Positions 36,356 to 39,210 of a stretch of DNA of 39,210 nucleotides are shown here, in pieces (within the stretch, counting starts at the first letter, position 1; each line of letters starts with the position of its first letter). The position numbers and the translations under genes are program-made. This stretch comes from Dysgonamonadaceae bacterium (lineage in GTDB: Bacteria; Bacteroidota; Bacteroidia; Bacteroidales; Azobacteroidaceae). Where the stretch lies: NCBI GenBank assembly GCA_031272075.1, contig JAISUK010000029.1, positions 1 to 39,210 of the forward strand. Direction: 5' to 3'. The notes under the pieces are model-generated. The model worked only from the letters and a program-made list of their open reading frames with translations. It was not told the DNA's origin and ran no database searches.

Positions 36356-37771
36356 TTAAAAATTTCCTCCATAACCGTCAAACATCTTGTCTGCGCTTAA
36401 TTGCTGTTGCAACACTTTCACGTCGATTGACCGCACATCTGTATCAAGTGCGGCAATCATAGCCGCGGCCGTTCCGGCGGCCTGTCCTATTCCGGCACAA
36501 ATCGGCTGAACGCGGTAAGAGCTATGCGCCAATTTTGTCCCGCTGATAACCCTTCCGGCAGTCAAGAAGCCCTCCATGCCCACTGGAATCAGCGATCGGT
36601 ACGGAATCCCGTACGGCGGCGTATCCAATATTTCTTTGGGCAGTTTCATGCCCCAGGCATCCAGGGCATACCAAGCATCAGCGACTTTGTCGTCGGGCAT
36701 TCTCCCCTGAATTACATCGTCGACCGTGAGGATGTACTCTCCTTTAATCCGACGACATTCACGGACTCCCATTCTAGGGGCAAGGTGAACCATAAATCCG
36801 GCTTCATACAGTAATTTCATTCTCGGAATAAGTTGAGTCAGACATTCACGTTGCGAGGCAGCCAGTTCAACCGGATCCAGCGTATTCTTACACGACACCG
36901 TTGCTCCCCAGTGCAGGTAAATGCCGGCATCTCGTTGCAGCATTTCGGCTTTGTATTTTTTCGATGCCCAATATTCAAAATCATCTTCCAATCCGTTGAT
37001 TCCCAATTCATCTATAGGCAATACCGCATCCTTTTTCAAGCGCTGGCTCAGCATCATCCATGTGCAACTCTGGACTTTGCCGTCACTAACTTCCAATCCG
37101 ACACTTTCGTTGTGATCACTTTTCGCTTCACTGCCATACATCACTTGGCATCCTGCTTTTGCAGCAACGCACCCGGTTCCGGTAGCATCAATCACTACTT
37201 TTCCCAAAATATCCTGCATCCCCTTTTCACGTACAATCCTGACGCCCTGCACTTGTGTACGGTTTCCTTTTTCTTTGATAATCACATCTTCCACACGGGC
37301 GCCACACATCAACGTAAGGTTTTTCTCGTTTCCGATCAGTTCGTACACAACCTGAGCTACCGACGAAGGCATCCACCAATGATTTTTACCTTCAAAACCG
37401 AATTTTCCGAATGTCTTTGAAGGCGATCCTGCCAGCGTATGATTCAAATTGAGATTCTGAATAATTTCATTGAATATTCCAACACGAGGCATTCCGCACA
37501 GGAACGTGACATACATATCAACCGGAGCGCCTCCAGGCGTCATATCTTCCTCCAGGAGAACCACCTTTACCCCTCTTCTGGCAGCAGCCACCGCTGCCGG
37601 AACACCCGCTGCACCCGCACCAACCACGATCACATCAAAACGAAGCGTTTCGTAGGGAGATTTTTTTGATAAACCAACTTCCTTATGAGATTCCGAAGCC
37701 ATCAGGGGGGTAAAAGCTCCCAATGTCAATCCTGAAACTCCTTTTACAAATGAACGACGATCAATATTCAT
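36356..37771 (-). CDS. FAD-dependent oxidoreductase with Tat-like signal
   Basis: A 471-residue flavoprotein of the FAD_oxidored (PF12831) type. The N-terminus MNIDRRSFVKGVSGLTLGAF has a twin-arginine motif followed by a hydrophobic stretch, suggesting export in folded form if the cell has a Tat system. The dinucleotide-binding motif is VIVVGAGAAGVPAAVAAARRG (about 47-67, GxGxxG at 51-56), with LLEED as the acidic end of the second strand; GGAPVDMYV follows. The C-terminal block YRSLIPVGMEGFLTAGRVISG is typical of the family. Substrate is unknown. It follows the partial oxidoreductase by 13 bases and converges with the SusC/D operon, leaving 88 bases between them. Confidence 0.88.
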   Translation of the reverse strand: MNIDRRSFVKGVSGLTLGAFTPLMASESHKEVGLSKKSPYETLRFDVIVVGAGAAGVPAAVAAARRGVKVVLLEEDMTPGGAPVDMYVTFLCGMPRVGIFNEIIQNLNLNHTLAGSPSKTFGKFGFEGKNHWWMPSSVAQVVYELIGNEKNLTLMCGARVEDVIIKEKGNRTQVQGVRIVREKGMQDILGKVVIDATGTGCVAAKAGCQVMYGSEAKSDHNESVGLEVSDGKVQSCTWMMLSQRLKKDAVLPIDELGINGLEDDFEYWASKKYKAEMLQRDAGIYLHWGATVSCKNTLDPVELAASQRECLTQLIPRMKLLYEAGFMVHLAPRMGVRECRRIKGEYILTVDDVIQGRMPDDKVADAWYALDAWGMKLPKEILDTPPYGIPYRSLIPVGMEGFLTAGRVISGTKLAHSSYRVQPICAGIGQAAGTAAAMIAALDTDVRSIDVKVLQQQLSADKMFDGYGGNF

Positions 37772-37784
37772 AGCATTAAATTAT

Positions 37785-39210
37785 TTATTTTATATTCTCA
37801 ACTAATATTTGTCCCGCATGACGTGCATAATGCCCATGGAGGTCATTTGCATACGCCGTAAGGATATTTTCTCCCAATCCGTTGAAGTCGCCACAACGAT
37901 AGAGAGCACGAGCCAAGTGCAATTCTTTCAGGGCTTTGTTGCGAAAAGTCACATCATCCTTAAAGGGCACCACAGCTTTGCGTGCAGCATTGTAGTCAAG
38001 CACCTCGTTGCCGCGAATACCATCCATATTCAACAGATTGTATAACGATTCGGACGCTTTCTTTTCTCCAATCAGTTCGCAAGCGATGGCAACTGCCCTA
38101 AAATGGGAGAATTTCTGTTCAGGCGTCAACAATTTTACTTTTGATATGACAGCATCAATCGCCGCTTTCTCTTTCGTATGTCCCAAAGCGATAATCAAGC
38201 CATCCAATGGACTCATGTTGCGACCGAACTGGCCGCCGGCAGTGAATTTCCATCCTTCATCCCATTCGGTGTATGAATCTATTCTTGCAACGAGGTCTTT
38301 CCAGCCATCGGCTATTCCCAGCATGGCCAATATTTGAGCATAGACAACCCGTGCATCGCCGGTCGAGGCTACATACTGTTGCTTCAACAACGGGATTGCT
38401 CGCTGCGTATCGGTCATCAACACTTCCAATCCTTCAAAACTGTTTATAACTGTTCGGGCTGCATTCTGAAATGCAGCATCCGTGAATCCGTAATCATCCT
38501 GATCGGAAAGCACCCTCTCCGGAAGATTTCCGATTGCGACCAGTCGCCGTTGAATTTCCTTGATATTCACCTGACGAACCGACTTTCCTTCTTTTGCTGC
38601 CACTGCGGCAAGGATTCCCACCGCATATCCCTGGTTTTGCAGACATGCCTGCATGCGGATCACGGGCATGGCATCGCGGTGAGCGCTTGCTCCAAGTCCG
38701 GTTACGACAATGCCGTCGATTGCTTGAGGCAGAAGACTTCGTAAAGGCACATCGGCCGTGTAAGCCACCGAAGAGGGTGCCGGTTGCTTGAGTGTAAAAA
38801 AAGTGTCGATCGTAAATCCGTGGGTATCGAACGAGCTGTGATGTATGGAAATTGTATCACTATAACGCCGTAAATTCAGGATATCGGTGATACTGACGGC
38901 GTGTTCGCCAACGATACGTCTCCTTTCACGCGTTTGCGGCATTTTACACACATCATAGTAGTCGTTACGGAATTTGTTCTTGGCTCCAATAAATGCACGA
39001 GAGACATCGAGGACATCACTGTCGTCGATAAATGTCCAGTCATTATTGTTATAAGAATCATTGAGGCGGAAGTAGCCCAATCCACAACCTTGAACCGCCA
39101 CAGAGGATTTTCCGGTATATTCAAAAGCGCTTTCGGCGGCAATCGCAATATCAGCGCTCCCGGTACTGTCGAGTACCGTTTTTGCAAGCACCACCGCCCG
39201 CCCCTGCGGC
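37785..39210 (-). CDS. FAD-dependent oxidoreductase with helical C-terminal extension, cut by right edge
   Basis: The frame stays open to the window edge (PQGRAVVLAKTVLDSTGSADIA precedes and includes a false GTG start at 39194), so the N-terminal FAD-binding part lies outside. Visible are the middle of the family fold, with VLDSTGSADIAIA (the position of the conserved DATGD-like motif), and the block PLRSLLPQAIDGIVVTGLG with GYAVGILAAVAAKEG, which matches the end of PF12831 proteins. About 230 further residues are helical with repeated Ala/Leu pairs (QQYVASTGDARVVYAQILAM, KASESLYNLLNMDGIRGNEV) and look like HEAT-type repeats. The neighbour lacks this extension. First gene of the leftward pair within the window. 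Confidence 0.83.
   Translation of the reverse strand, partial: PQGRAVVLAKTVLDSTGSADIAIAAESAFEYTGKSSVAVQGCGLGYFRLNDSYNNNDWTFIDDSDVLDVSRAFIGAKNKFRNDYYDVCKMPQTRERRRIVGEHAVSITDILNLRRYSDTISIHHSSFDTHGFTIDTFFTLKQPAPSSVAYTADVPLRSLLPQAIDGIVVTGLGASAHRDAMPVIRMQACLQNQGYAVGILAAVAAKEGKSVRQVNIKEIQRRLVAIGNLPERVLSDQDDYGFTDAAFQNAARTVINSFEGLEVLMTDTQRAIPLLKQQYVASTGDARVVYAQILAMLGIADGWKDLVARIDSYTEWDEGWKFTAGGQFGRNMSPLDGLIIALGHTKEKAAIDAVISKVKLLTPEQKFSHFRAVAIACELIGEKKASESLYNLLNMDGIRGNEVLDYNAARKAVVPFKDDVTFRNKALKELHLARALYRCGDFNGLGENILTAYANDLHGHYARHAGQILVENIK

Overview
The window comes from the chromosome of a Bacteroidota bacterium, most likely order Bacteroidales. The evidence is: several Bacteroidota-type promoters (TTTG, about 20 bases, TAnnTTTG); a SusC/SusD pair with its own ECF sigma factor and FecR-type anti-sigma factor; surface-lipoprotein signal peptides; the gene order rpsU, xerC, hpf, tRNAs, tuf, tRNA-Trp, secE, nusG, rplKAJL, rpoBC; and near absence of Shine-Dalgarno sequences. 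I cannot name a genus from sequence alone.

Layout. (1) 1-5300, leftward: a dCMP deaminase, an S41 processing protease, a large transglutaminase-like lipoprotein, and at the left edge the first 100 codons of a CRISPR endoribonuclease cas6, which implies a CRISPR-Cas locus just outside the window. (2) 5337-20200, rightward: ribosomal protein S21, a Xer recombinase, the hibernation factor HPF, five tRNAs (Thr-TGT, Tyr, Gly, Thr-GGT, Trp), EF-Tu, SecE, NusG, the L11-L1-L10-L7/L12 block and the RNA polymerase beta and beta' genes, ended by a terminator that can work in both directions. This is the core transcription-translation block, with internal RNA hairpins where autoregulation or attenuation is expected. 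(3) 20213-21607, leftward: an MFS transporter resembling MFSD1. (4) 22052-24836, rightward: outer-membrane barrel protein, PII protein and ammonium channel, an ammonium uptake and sensing unit with its own terminator. (5) 24852-36267, rightward: ECF sigma factor, FecR anti-sigma, a SusC receptor with an N-terminal signalling domain, SusD, two paralogous FISUMP lipoproteins in the SusE/F position, and a DUF4874/DUF4832 lipoprotein. This is a self-regulated glycan- or nutrient-uptake locus with no classical CAZyme visible. (6) 36356-39210, leftward and convergent: two FAD-dependent oxidoreductases in tandem, the first cut by the right edge.

The most unusual signal is a small dispersed element of about 90-110 bases that directly precedes three functionally unrelated genes: the dCMP deaminase, secE and amt. 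It always has the same orientation relative to the gene and ends at the start codon. Two copies are 63/66 identical over the core; the third is diverged, but its ends can still pair, with changes on both sides of the putative stem. It may be an undescribed structured 5' leader or a miniature repeat captured as a leader. No insertion sequence, rRNA gene, or CRISPR array was seen in the window.
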